Source of the DNA: an uncultured Bacteroidota bacterium
GTDB taxonomy: Bacteria > Bacteroidota > Bacteroidia > Flavobacteriales > Schleiferiaceae
Direction of reading: 5' to 3'
DNA: 13,805 bases
Assembly (NCBI GenBank): GCA_913056475.1
Contig: CAJXMS010000025.1
Location: 1-13,805, forward strand
The notes under the pieces are model-generated. The model had not been told where the DNA came from. It made no database searches and worked only from the letters and a program-made list of their open reading frames with translations. The position numbers and the translations under genes were made by a program. The first letter of the stretch is position 1. Each line of letters opens with the position of its first letter. Below, in pieces: positions 1-7,029 of this stretch.

Positions 1-21
1 GGAAACCCAACCTACCATGCT

Positions 22-42
22 CTGTGCCCTGTGCCCTGTGCC
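22..42. repeat. Short tandem repeat, three copies of CTGTGCC
   Basis: Three perfect head-to-tail copies of the 7-mer CTGTGCC lie at 22-28, 29-35 and 36-42, in the gene-free stretch downstream of the HtrA protease gene. No function is evident. Such short arrays can arise by slippage, and this one is too short to be a CRISPR array. Confidence 0.8.
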
Positions 43-57
43 ACCCCGGGAAATCGA

Positions 58-80
58 CCCAAAATTCTGTAAATCAGAAT
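58..80 (-). terminator. Possible weak terminator of the HtrA gene
   Basis: Just past the stop codon of the minus-strand protease gene there is a perfect 6-bp inverted repeat, ATTCTG (64-69) and CAGAAT (75-80), with a 5-nt loop. Read on the minus strand it is followed by TTTTGGG. The stem is AT-rich and short, so termination here would be weak. The position fits a gene end, but the call is tentative. Confidence 0.3.
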
Positions 81-106
81 ATTTATAGCTTACAGACCAA
101 TAGACC

Positions 107-1561
107 TTAAACATCAAAGGCAAAGTATTTCTCCCGTCCGTTCGGCAGCACGCCGAAGATCACCACCGGTTCCTCTTCGCGCAGGCGCCGGGCGGCGGCG
201 TTGATATCATCCACGTCCCGGATGGGATTCTGGTTGATGCTGGTTATGATATAGCCTTCCGGGATTTGCTGTTCGGAGAGAATACCTTCCTTTACGCCAG
301 TGACTTTTACCCCGTAGGCGAGGCCGTAAAGCTGCGATTCTTCTTTGGTAATGGGCCTAAACTGGCCGCCCAGCAGGTTTACGAAGGCCTTGTCTTCTTT
401 CTTGACCAGGTCGGTGGTTCCCTGCGCGTTGCGAAGTACCAGCTCGTAAGTGTAGGTTTCTCCATCTCGGCGTACCGTCACGGAAACCTTATCGCCCGGG
501 CGCTTGCTGCCGATAAGCTCTTGCAGCTCACTGCTCTTGGTTACCTTTTTCGGGCCTACCGCTATGATCACATCCCCTTTTTCCAGCCCCGCTTCCGCGG
601 CAGCCCCGTTTTCGGTCAGCCCGGCTACGTATACCCCTTTGGTGCTGGGCAGCTCCAGTTCTTCCTCCATCCGGGCCGAAATATCGCTGATGCTCACGCC
701 GATAAAACCGCGCTGCACCGTGCCGTATTCCTTGAGGTCTTCTACTACTTTCTGGGCGATATTGCTCGGCACGGCAAAGGCATAGCCCTCGTACGTGCCG
801 GTTTGCGAGCTTATGGCGCTATTGATCCCTACCAGCTGGCCCTGGGTATTGACCAGCGCCCCGCCACTATTACCGGGATTTACCGCCGCGTCCGTTTGGA
901 TAAAAGACTCGATGGCGGTTCGTTTATCGATGATGCCTATGTTGCGCCCGGTTGCACTCACGATCCCGGCCGTTACCGTGGAAGTGAGGTTAAAGGGATT
1001 GCCTACCGCGAGTACCCATTCCCCCACGCGAATTTTATCGCTATTGCTAAATTCCAAATAGGGCAGCTCTTCGGCCTCAATTTTCAGCAAGGCTATGTCC
1101 GTGGTGGGGTCGCGCCCTACTATTTCCGCTTCATATTCGTCCTCGTTATTAAGCACCACCTGGATTTCTTCCGCGCGTTCGATCACGTGGTTATTGGTCA
1201 CGATGAAGCCATCCGGAGAAATGATCACCCCGCTCCCACTGCCCATGCGTAGGCGGCCGCGGCCCCGGCCGCGGTGCGGATTCTGGGGCATGCCAAAAAA
1301 GTATTCCAGCGGCGACTGGGGCTGCTGCGCGCGGGTAGCCGTTTTGACGTGCACCACGCTGTTGACCGTCTTTTCGGCGGCCTGCACAAAGCTCACCTTA
1401 TCGGCGGGCGCCCCTTTCACCTGCGCTACCTGCCTTACCGGGGCCGGGGCTTGTTCGATGATGGTGCGCACCTGGGGTTCTTCCCAAAAAGCCTTGTAGG
1501 CCCCGAGGGTTACTCCGGCGCCCAGCAGCGCCACCAGCAGTAATTGACCGATCTTTTTCAT
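107..1561 (-). CDS. Periplasmic Do/HtrA-family serine endoprotease (DegP/DegQ-like)
   Basis: This 484-residue protein is a trypsin-like protease with two PDZ domains that degrades or refolds damaged proteins in the periplasm. Residues 1-22 form a signal or anchor segment (MKK, then a hydrophobic stretch). The protease domain covers about residues 55-280 and has the full catalytic triad: His125 in TNNHV, Asp155 in TTDIALLK and Ser232 in the GNSGG motif. PDZ1 starts near RGFIGVS (about 285-380). A more divergent PDZ2 fills about 392-484. The length is normal for DegP/DegQ/MucD proteins. The loop before the protease core (about 95-106) is unusually Arg/Gly-rich. The ATG at 1559-1561 is followed directly by a good signal sequence, which supports this start; no Shine-Dalgarno site is visible. 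The gene is divergent from dapF. Family assignment is secure, but which HtrA paralogue it corresponds to is not decided. Confidence 0.95.
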   Translation of the reverse strand: MKKIGQLLLVALLGAGVTLGAYKAFWEEPQVRTIIEQAPAPVRQVAQVKGAPADKVSFVQAAEKTVNSVVHVKTATRAQQPQSPLEYFFGMPQNPHRGRGRGRLRMGSGSGVIISPDGFIVTNNHVIERAEEIQVVLNNEDEYEAEIVGRDPTTDIALLKIEAEELPYLEFSNSDKIRVGEWVLAVGNPFNLTSTVTAGIVSATGRNIGIIDKRTAIESFIQTDAAVNPGNSGGALVNTQGQLVGINSAISSQTGTYEGYAFAVPSNIAQKVVEDLKEYGTVQRGFIGVSISDISARMEEELELPSTKGVYVAGLTENGAAAEAGLEKGDVIIAVGPKKVTKSSELQELIGSKRPGDKVSVTVRRDGETYTYELVLRNAQGTTDLVKKEDKAFVNLLGGQFRPITKEESQLYGLAYGVKVTGVKEGILSEQQIPEGYIITSINQNPIRDVDDINAAARRLREEEPVVIFGVLPNGREKYFAFDV

Positions 1562-1609
1562 GACTTCTATTTTATTTCTTTTCGACCTTTGTTTTTCAAT
1601 AACTGTTCC

Positions 1610-1643
1610 AGCCGCCTTTCGGTTGTAGTGGGCGGCTTTTATT
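1610..1643 (+). promoter_or_regulatory. Terminator-like hairpin in the dapF leader
   Basis: AGCCGCC (1610-1616) pairs perfectly with GGCGGCT (1631-1637) across a 14-nt loop. On the plus strand it is followed at once by TTTATTT. This has the form of an intrinsic terminator, yet it points into dapF and ends about 22 nt before its ATG. It could block transcription entering from upstream, act as a leader or attenuator hairpin, or lie upstream of the real transcription start. On the minus strand no T tract follows it, so it is not a terminator in the protease gene direction. Confidence 0.45.
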
Positions 1644-1665
1644 TAACAACGTTTTAACGCACAGC

Positions 1666-2439
1666 ATGTCAGCTTTTCCATTCTACAAATATCAGGGAAC
1701 CGGCAATGATTTCATAATGATCGATGGCCGGAAGGTGGAGCGGGCCTGGCGGCCCCATGAGATCGCCCGGCTCTGCCACCGCCGTTTTGGCATAGGGGCC
1801 GACGGGCTCATTATTTTGCACCCGCATCCCCACCTGGATTTTAAGATGCAATATTTCAATGCGGACGGCGCCGAGAGCACCATGTGCGGGAATGGTGGCC
1901 GCTGTGTGGCGCGCTTTGCCGCCGACCGGGGCCTGGGGCCGGGGCCTTTCCACTTTGAGGCCGTGGATGGGCCGCACCAGGCATACCTAAAAGAAAACGG
2001 AGCGGTGGCCCTCAGCATGCAGCCCGTCTCCGCGCTGCAAAAAAGCGGCGCAGACCTCCTGCTGAACACCGGCTCCCCGCATTTCATTCGTTTTGCCGAA
2101 GCCATCGAGCAAGAAGATATGGTGGCCCTGGGCCGGAAAATCCGCTATGCCCCCAGCTTCCAGGAAGAAGGCATCAACGTAAACCTGGTAGAACCGGGCC
2201 CGGATGGGCTTCAAGTACGCACCTATGAAAGAGGCGTAGAAGACGAAACTTACTCCTGCGGCACGGGCGTTACCGCCGCCGCCCTGGCGGCGCATACCCG
2301 TCTGGGCTATCAATCCCCGGTAAGCATTCATACCCCCGGCGGGCAGCTCAAGGTGTATTTTGAAAAAACCGGTCAGGCTTACACTTCCATATTTCTCGAA
2401 GGACCCGCTACCTTTGTCTTTAAAGGCGAATGGGCATGA
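1666..2439 (+). CDS. dapF: Diaminopimelate epimerase DapF
   Basis: The enzyme interconverts LL- and meso-2,6-diaminopimelate without a cofactor. It is the penultimate step of lysine synthesis and supplies the meso-DAP cross-link residue of peptidoglycan; it acts in the cytosol. The 257-residue protein shows the family signatures in order: GTGNDF (11-16), FGIGADG (41-47), the first catalytic cysteine Cys74 in MCGNGGR, and the second catalytic cysteine Cys198 in SCGTGVTAAA. The N- and C-terminal halves form the usual pseudo-symmetric fold. The protein is slightly shorter than the roughly 275 residues of E. coli DapF, but no motif is lost. It is the first gene of a tightly overlapping run; its TGA overlaps the next gene's ATG. 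A terminator-like hairpin lies just upstream. Confidence 0.97.
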   Translation: MSAFPFYKYQGTGNDFIMIDGRKVERAWRPHEIARLCHRRFGIGADGLIILHPHPHLDFKMQYFNADGAESTMCGNGGRCVARFAADRGLGPGPFHFEAVDGPHQAYLKENGAVALSMQPVSALQKSGADLLLNTGSPHFIRFAEAIEQEDMVALGRKIRYAPSFQEEGINVNLVEPGPDGLQVRTYERGVEDETYSCGTGVTAAALAAHTRLGYQSPVSIHTPGGQLKVYFEKTGQAYTSIFLEGPATFVFKGEWA

Positions 2440-2978
2440 AACCAAGCTTACAGGACGAGCGCATAGCCCTCCGGGCCCTGGAACCGGAGGATGTGGACTT
2501 GCTGATGCGTTGGGAAAACGACGAAGCCAACTGGCCCCTGAGTGGCACCCTGGCCCCTTACAGCCGCCATATTTTACGGGAGTACGTGGCCCATAGCAGC
2601 GCCGATATTTACAGCTCTCGCCAGCTGCGCCTTATCATTACCGAGCGCACCGGGGAGCAGGCTATCGGCACCATTGACCTTTTTGACTTTGACCCCTTTC
2701 ACCTCCGGGCCGGCGTGGGTATTCTCATCGGCGAGAAGAGTTACCGCCGCCAGGGACACGCCAGCCGGGCTCTGACCCTCATAGCCCGTTACGGCTTTCA
2801 ATATCTGGGCTTACAGCAGCTTTACTGCACCATCGGCGCGAACAATCAGGGCAGCCAGCGGCTTTTCGAAAAACAAGGCTTTAAGCGCAGCGGCACCCAG
2901 GCCCAGTGGATCCGGCTCAATGGCCGTTTTGAAGATGCTTATTTTTACCAACTACTCAATCCGGCTCCCAAAAAATGA
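2436..2978 (+). CDS. GNAT-family N-acetyltransferase (SpeG/RimJ-like)
   Basis: This is a cytosolic acetyl-CoA-dependent N-acetyltransferase of about 180 residues. The acetyl-CoA binding motif is seen as RRQGHASRAL (about residues 104-113 from the chosen start), preceded by the AGVGILIG strand and followed by the YGF-LGL-LY-NNQGSQRLFEKQGF pattern typical of the GNAT fold. The N-terminal part (LRALEPEDVDLLMRWEND) matches SpeG (polyamine) and RimJ/RimL (ribosomal-protein N-terminus) acetyltransferases. The substrate cannot be told from sequence. I prefer the ATG at 2436, which gives the classic ATGA overlap with the dapF stop; another in-frame ATG at 2430 would add two residues. The stop overlaps the next gene by 4 nt, again ATGA. 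Family membership is secure and function is open. Confidence 0.9.
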   Translation: MKPSLQDERIALRALEPEDVDLLMRWENDEANWPLSGTLAPYSRHILREYVAHSSADIYSSRQLRLIITERTGEQAIGTIDLFDFDPFHLRAGVGILIGEKSYRRQGHASRALTLIARYGFQYLGLQQLYCTIGANNQGSQRLFEKQGFKRSGTQAQWIRLNGRFEDAYFYQLLNPAPKK

Positions 2979-4978
2979 AAGGGCTACTGCGCATCTTCGT
3001 GTTGGCAGGTCTTTGCGGGCTCGTGGGCGCGCTGAGCTTTTGCCAGCAAAACCCCGTTCTTTCCCAAAAAGAAGAGCCCCGTCCGGGCGACACGGTTCGC
3101 TACCTTAACTGGCACGACAGCGTGGCCTACGTAGGCAAGGCGGTGTGCCGCAGCTGCCACCCCGATATTTACCACCAGCATATGCAAACCGGCATGGGCC
3201 AGAGCCTGGACCGGGCTACCCCCGAAAAAAGCATTGCCCAGCTAGAAGGGCACCCCGTACTCCACGACACCGCCCGGGACTTCCGTTACCACCCCTCCTG
3301 GCAAAATGAGCGTTTAACCCTGCTGGAATACCGACTTTCCCCTGCCGGCGATACCCTCCACCGGCGCCAGGTGCCCATCGATTACGTCATTGGCAGCGGG
3401 CAGCACACCAACTCTCACTTGGTGGATAGAAACGGCTACATCACCCAGGCGCCCTTTACCTGGTACGCCCAGAAGGGACTACTGGACTGGCCTCCCGGCT
3501 TTGAAAAAGGCCAAAACCGGCGTTTTGGCCGCCCCATAGGGCTGGAGTGCATGAGCTGCCACAACGCCATGCCCACCGAATTTGTCAAAGGCAGCCTGCA
3601 TAAGTACCGCGAAATACCCCAGGGCATCGACTGTGAGCGCTGCCACGGCCCCGGAGAAGCCCACGTCCGGAAAATACAAGCGGGCCGGATCACCGATACC
3701 AGCCGTTTTATCGATCCCTCCATCGTAAACCCCGCTAAACTGCCGCGCGAACTCCAATTCGAGCTTTGCCAGCGCTGCCACCTCCAGGGCAATAGCGTCC
3801 TCAAGCCCGGGAAAACCTTCTTCGACTTTAAGCCCGGCATGCAGCTCAGTGACGTGATGGACACCTACCTCGCCCGCTATACCGACAGCGAAGACCGCTT
3901 CATCATGGCCTCCCATTCCGACCGCCTCCAGCAAAGCGCCTGCTTCCAAAACAGCCAGATGAACTGCCTCACCTGCCACAACCCCCACAAAAGTGTTACC
4001 CTCACCCCCCAGGCCCAGTTTAACGCCGATTGCCAGTCTTGCCATGCCTCTTCCCGGCGGCCTACGGCCAAATGTGGTATAGACGCCGCCCGCATGCAAG
4101 CGGCCGATAGCAACTGCGTAAAATGCCACATGCCCCCCTCCACCACCACCGATATCCCCCACGTGACCGTTCACGATCACTATATCCGCAAGCCCAGCAA
4201 GGCCTCCACCAAAGCCGCCCAGGTGGCCCAGCGAAGTTTTATAAAACTCGAAGCGATCAATAACCCCCAGCCTCGCCCCCGTAGCAAGGCACTGGCCTAC
4301 CTCCAGCATTATGAACGCTCCGCGGCGGCCCGCTCCCTGGACCTGGACAGTGCCCGCTATTTTCTCGCGCAAGTGCCGGCCCAAAACCCCCAGTACCTCT
4401 ACCTCTGGGCGCTTTACCACCACCTGGCCGAGCAGCCCGCCGCGCTGCGCCGATTGGTGGAAAAGCGCGGCGCCGCCACCGTACGGGACAGCCTGCAGAG
4501 GCAGGAATACGCCAACCGGGATGCCTGGACCGCCTACCGCATCGGGGAAGCCTACAAAGCAGGTGGTGCCTACCGTACCGCGCTCTCCTTTTTCTCCCGC
4601 GCCGTGGAGCTGGCCCCGTTTTTAATGGACTTCCGGGTAAAGCAGGCGGCCATGCAAGTGAAGACCCGGCAATGGGCCGCCGCCCGCCAAACGTATCAAC
4701 ACATTCTCCAGGAAAAGCCCTGGCAGCGAGAAGCCCTGAGCAGCCTCGCTTTTGTGTACCTTCGGGAAGGAAAATTAGCCCCGGCCGATTCCCTGCTGCA
4801 AGCAGCCATCCAGCGCTATCCCGACTACCTGCAGGCCCGGCTCAATAAGGCGCAGCTGGCCCTGCTTAAGCAAAAACCAAAAGCCGCCCGAGACGCCCTC
4901 CGTGAGGTGCTTCGCATTGAGCCCAAGCACCAAAAAGCCCGTCAGCTCTTCCAACAACTCAATCAACAACTGCCTTGA
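2975..4978 (+). CDS. Heptaheme c-type cytochrome with C-terminal TPR domain
   Basis: This 667-residue exported protein has seven CxxCH heme c sites: CRSCH (58-62), CMSCH (192-196), CERCH (220-224), CQRCH (265-269), CLTCH (331-335), CQSCH (353-357) and CVKCH (381-385). Conserved surroundings such as GSGQHTNSHL, QGIDCERCHGPGEAH and VTVHDHYI place it in a broad, largely uncharacterised multiheme family related to the cytochrome c554 type. From about residue 518 to the end there are about four TPR units (e.g. AWTAYRIGEAYKAGGAYRTA), which would serve protein contacts. Residues 1-22 are a hydrophobic export signal. Cys23 could be a lipid anchor, but Phe at -1 breaks the usual lipobox. It should act in the periplasm or on the outer membrane in electron transfer; donor and acceptor are unknown. 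It overlaps the genes on both sides by 4 nt, inside a cell-wall operon. Confidence 0.9.
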   Translation: MKGLLRIFVLAGLCGLVGALSFCQQNPVLSQKEEPRPGDTVRYLNWHDSVAYVGKAVCRSCHPDIYHQHMQTGMGQSLDRATPEKSIAQLEGHPVLHDTARDFRYHPSWQNERLTLLEYRLSPAGDTLHRRQVPIDYVIGSGQHTNSHLVDRNGYITQAPFTWYAQKGLLDWPPGFEKGQNRRFGRPIGLECMSCHNAMPTEFVKGSLHKYREIPQGIDCERCHGPGEAHVRKIQAGRITDTSRFIDPSIVNPAKLPRELQFELCQRCHLQGNSVLKPGKTFFDFKPGMQLSDVMDTYLARYTDSEDRFIMASHSDRLQQSACFQNSQMNCLTCHNPHKSVTLTPQAQFNADCQSCHASSRRPTAKCGIDAARMQAADSNCVKCHMPPSTTTDIPHVTVHDHYIRKPSKASTKAAQVAQRSFIKLEAINNPQPRPRSKALAYLQHYERSAAARSLDLDSARYFLAQVPAQNPQYLYLWALYHHLAEQPAALRRLVEKRGAATVRDSLQRQEYANRDAWTAYRIGEAYKAGGAYRTALSFFSRAVELAPFLMDFRVKQAAMQVKTRQWAAARQTYQHILQEKPWQREALSSLAFVYLREGKLAPADSLLQAAIQRYPDYLQARLNKAQLALLKQKPKAARDALREVLRIEPKHQKARQLFQQLNQQLP

Positions 4979-5997
4979 AAAAAAACCTTCTTATCCTCCT
5001 TGCGGTCCTTTTACTGGGCGGCGCCTTCACCCTTTACTTCCTTTACCGCCAGGTGGCCAAACCCAATGTGAAATTATCCGAAAAGAGCCGCCTGGTTTAC
5101 CTTCCCCCCGGTGCGGATGGGCAAACCGTGTACGATAGCCTGGCGCCCTACCTGCTGGATAGCGCCTCCTTTTTCTGGGTAGCGGAAAAAAAATCCTACC
5201 TCAAGCAAGTAAAGCCCGGACGCTACCGCATCAAGGATGGCTGGAGCAATGAGCAGCTGATTGATCACCTTCGGGCCGGTGATCAGGAGCCCCTCAACGT
5301 GGTGATCCATAATGTGAGCAATTTTACAGCGCTGGCGGAGTTGTTGGGAGCTAAACTCGCCCCGCCCACCGAAAGGTTTGCCCGGTTTTTTAGCACGCCC
5401 GACTCCCTGGCGCAGCTGGCGCTGGACCGCCAAAGCCGCTATCAAGCCGTGATCCCCAACACCTACGAATTTTACTGGACCAGCCCGCCTGAAACGGTTT
5501 TAAAAAAGCTTCAGAAATCGGCCGAGAAGTTCTGGGAAGAGGAAGCCGCCGCCCTGGAAAGAAGCCCCCTCAACCGCCACGAAGTGGTAACCCTGGCCAG
5601 CATCGTGCAGAGCGAAACTTCCCGGCCCGACGAGATGCCCCAAGTGGCAGAACTCTACCTCAACCGGCTGGAACAAGGCATTAAACTTCAAAGCGATCCT
5701 ACGGTGATCTACGCGGTAGAAAAAGCCCATCCGGAGCTCAACATTCGCCGGGTCCTGTACCGCCATTTGCGCTTTGCCTCGCCTTATAACACCTACCGCC
5801 ACAAAGGCCTCCCCCCGGGCCCCATCCGGCTGCCCGGTAAGGAAGCCCTGGAGGCCGTTCTCCACCCGGCGGAGCACGACTATATCTTTATGGTAGCCGA
5901 TCCGGAGAAGCCCGGCTATCACTTCTTTGCCAAAACCCTGAAGGAACACAACCAAAACCGCCGCCGATACATTCAATGGCTCAACCGGCAAAAATAA
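4975..5997 (+). CDS. mltG: Endolytic peptidoglycan transglycosylase MltG (YceG family)
   Basis: MltG is an inner-membrane lytic transglycosylase that cleaves nascent glycan strands and is thought to set their length. The 340-residue protein has one N-terminal membrane anchor (about 4-24), then a LysM-like region (about 35-100), and the catalytic YceG domain to the C terminus. The catalytic glutamate is Glu214 in ASIVQSE. Other family marks are YQAVIPNTYEFYW, LYLNRL, QSDPTVIYA, SPYNTYRHKGLPPGPI and the YIFMVADP--GYHFF ending. The start is TTG at 4975, within a TTGA overlap with the cytochrome stop; no ATG fits before the membrane anchor, so this start is well supported and suggests coupling to upstream translation. 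Its 3' end overlaps the next gene by 22 nt. DapF at the head of the run shares the peptidoglycan theme. Confidence 0.95.
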   Translation: MKKNLLILLAVLLLGGAFTLYFLYRQVAKPNVKLSEKSRLVYLPPGADGQTVYDSLAPYLLDSASFFWVAEKKSYLKQVKPGRYRIKDGWSNEQLIDHLRAGDQEPLNVVIHNVSNFTALAELLGAKLAPPTERFARFFSTPDSLAQLALDRQSRYQAVIPNTYEFYWTSPPETVLKKLQKSAEKFWEEEAAALERSPLNRHEVVTLASIVQSETSRPDEMPQVAELYLNRLEQGIKLQSDPTVIYAVEKAHPELNIRRVLYRHLRFASPYNTYRHKGLPPGPIRLPGKEALEAVLHPAEHDYIFMVADPEKPGYHFFAKTLKEHNQNRRRYIQWLNRQK

Positions 5998-6890
5998 GCT
6001 TGCTCCTCTGCCTCTGGCTCCACCTGGCCTGGGCCCAGCAAGGCAGCCAGGCCTGGTATGAGCCGGCCCCGACTCTTCAGCGCGGGCGCCTTACGGGGCT
6101 GGTAGCCTCGGAAGTAGCCCTTACGGGGCTGAGCTACTGGGCCCTGCATGACCTCTGGTACAGTCAGGCGCCTCGATCGAAATTTCATTTTTTTGACGAT
6201 AATCATACCTGGCTCCAGATAGACAAGGTGGGCCACGGCCTGAGCGCCTACCACATAGGCCTCTTCAACGCTACTGCCCTGGAATGGTCCGGGCTATCTT
6301 CTCGTAAAGCACACCTCTGGGGTGGCCTCAGTGGCTTTCTATACCTGGCCGGCATCGAGGTGATGGATGGCTATGCGGCCCAATACGGCTTTTCCCGGGG
6401 CGATATTTGGGCCAATTTTAGCGGCTCGGCGCTGCTGGTAGGCCAGGAACTTCTTTGGGGCGAGCAGCGGCTTATGCCCCGTTTTTCTTACCAACCTACC
6501 CCCTACCGCCAGTTTAACCCGGGCCTACTGGGGCAAAACCAGCTCCAGGGCATCCTCAAAGATTACAATGGCCAAACCTACTGGCTCAGTGCCGATGTAG
6601 CTGCTCTTACCGGCTGGCAGGCCTGGCCGGAATGGCTCCACCTGGCCGCCGGATACGGGGGTACGGGCATGCTTTTTAATCGCTCGCCCAATAACATCAA
6701 CGCCCAGTACCCGGGCATCGTCTTTCAACGCCAATTTTATCTGGCACCGGACCTCTACCTGCCCGCCTTAAAGCCGAAAAAACCCTTCTGGCGGGCGGTA
6801 TTTAAAGCCACCCGCTTTATCAAAATACCGGCCCCGGCCCTCAGCTATAGCCAGAGCGGTGGTTTGCGGGGACACTGGCTCTTCTTTTAG
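5976..6890 (+). CDS. DUF2279 family protein, exported, function unknown
   Basis: The 304-residue protein starts with a clear signal peptide, with probable cleavage after AWA at residue 20. It carries the DUF2279 hallmark DKVGHGLSAY (83-92) with the invariant-looking Asp/Lys and Gly-His pair. Several short hydrophobic segments around residues 38-60, 90-125 and 145-160 may lie in a membrane. DUF2279 proteins are widespread in Bacteroidota and include the E. coli YfiM-type lipoproteins; their function is not known. The ATG lies inside the mltG 3' end in another frame, which is credible because the signal peptide begins right there. It is the last gene of the run; the following spacer has a GGCC hairpin but no plus-strand T tract. 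An envelope role is inferred from export and from its cell-wall neighbours. Confidence 0.85.
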   Translation: MAQPAKISLLLCLWLHLAWAQQGSQAWYEPAPTLQRGRLTGLVASEVALTGLSYWALHDLWYSQAPRSKFHFFDDNHTWLQIDKVGHGLSAYHIGLFNATALEWSGLSSRKAHLWGGLSGFLYLAGIEVMDGYAAQYGFSRGDIWANFSGSALLVGQELLWGEQRLMPRFSYQPTPYRQFNPGLLGQNQLQGILKDYNGQTYWLSADVAALTGWQAWPEWLHLAAGYGGTGMLFNRSPNNINAQYPGIVFQRQFYLAPDLYLPALKPKKPFWRAVFKATRFIKIPAPALSYSQSGGLRGHWLFF

Positions 6891-6935
6891 CGGATAGGGA
6901 AGCTTTCCAGTGGCAGGCCTTGCGGCGGGTAGGGG

Positions 6936-6957
6936 CACATTTGGCCGGGAGGCCAAA
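6936..6957. repeat. GGCC hairpin in convergent spacer, related to 12519-12539
   Basis: TTTGGCC (6940-6946) and GGCCAAA (6951-6957) form a perfect 7-bp inverted repeat with a 4-nt loop between two convergent genes. The 12-mer CACATTTGGCCG that starts it (6936-6947) recurs exactly at 12519-12530 in the other convergent spacer, where GGCAGGCC also precedes it. This may be a small dispersed intergenic element or a gene-end hairpin. Neither strand has a strong T tract after it. Confidence 0.5.
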
Positions 6958-6970
6958 AGAGGGTATCCCC

Positions 6971-7005
6971 TAAAGAAAACGCCTCCTTCCCGAAGGAAGA
7001 AGGCG
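6971..7005 (-). terminator. Strong Rho-independent terminator of the LruC-domain gene
   Basis: Read on the minus strand, an 11-bp stem (one G-U pair, the rest Watson-Crick) closes a TTCG tetraloop between C and G. The arms are CGCCTTCTTCC and GGAAGGAGGCG, and TTTTCTTTA follows. It lies 25 nt past the stop of the minus-strand gene ending at 7030. A UUCG loop, a GC-rich base and a U tract are the textbook features of a factor-independent terminator. Confidence 0.85.
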
Positions 7006-7029
7006 CTATCAGAAGGGAGGAAGAAAGTC

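Noticed and set aside
22..42. CTGTGCC triplet as a CRISPR or iteron array
   Set aside because: The units are only 7 bp, directly adjacent without spacers, and only three in number, with no cas or replication gene nearby.
266..1252. Long plus-strand open frame (328 codons) antisense to the HtrA gene
   Set aside because: It lies wholly within a clear protease gene, shows no recognisable motif, and its length is explained by the GC-rich codon pattern of the opposite strand.
3479..4423. Minus-strand open frame (314 codons) rich in Gly and Val across the cytochrome gene
   Set aside because: It mirrors the seven-heme coding sequence on the other strand, has no signal or domain, and is a shadow frame.
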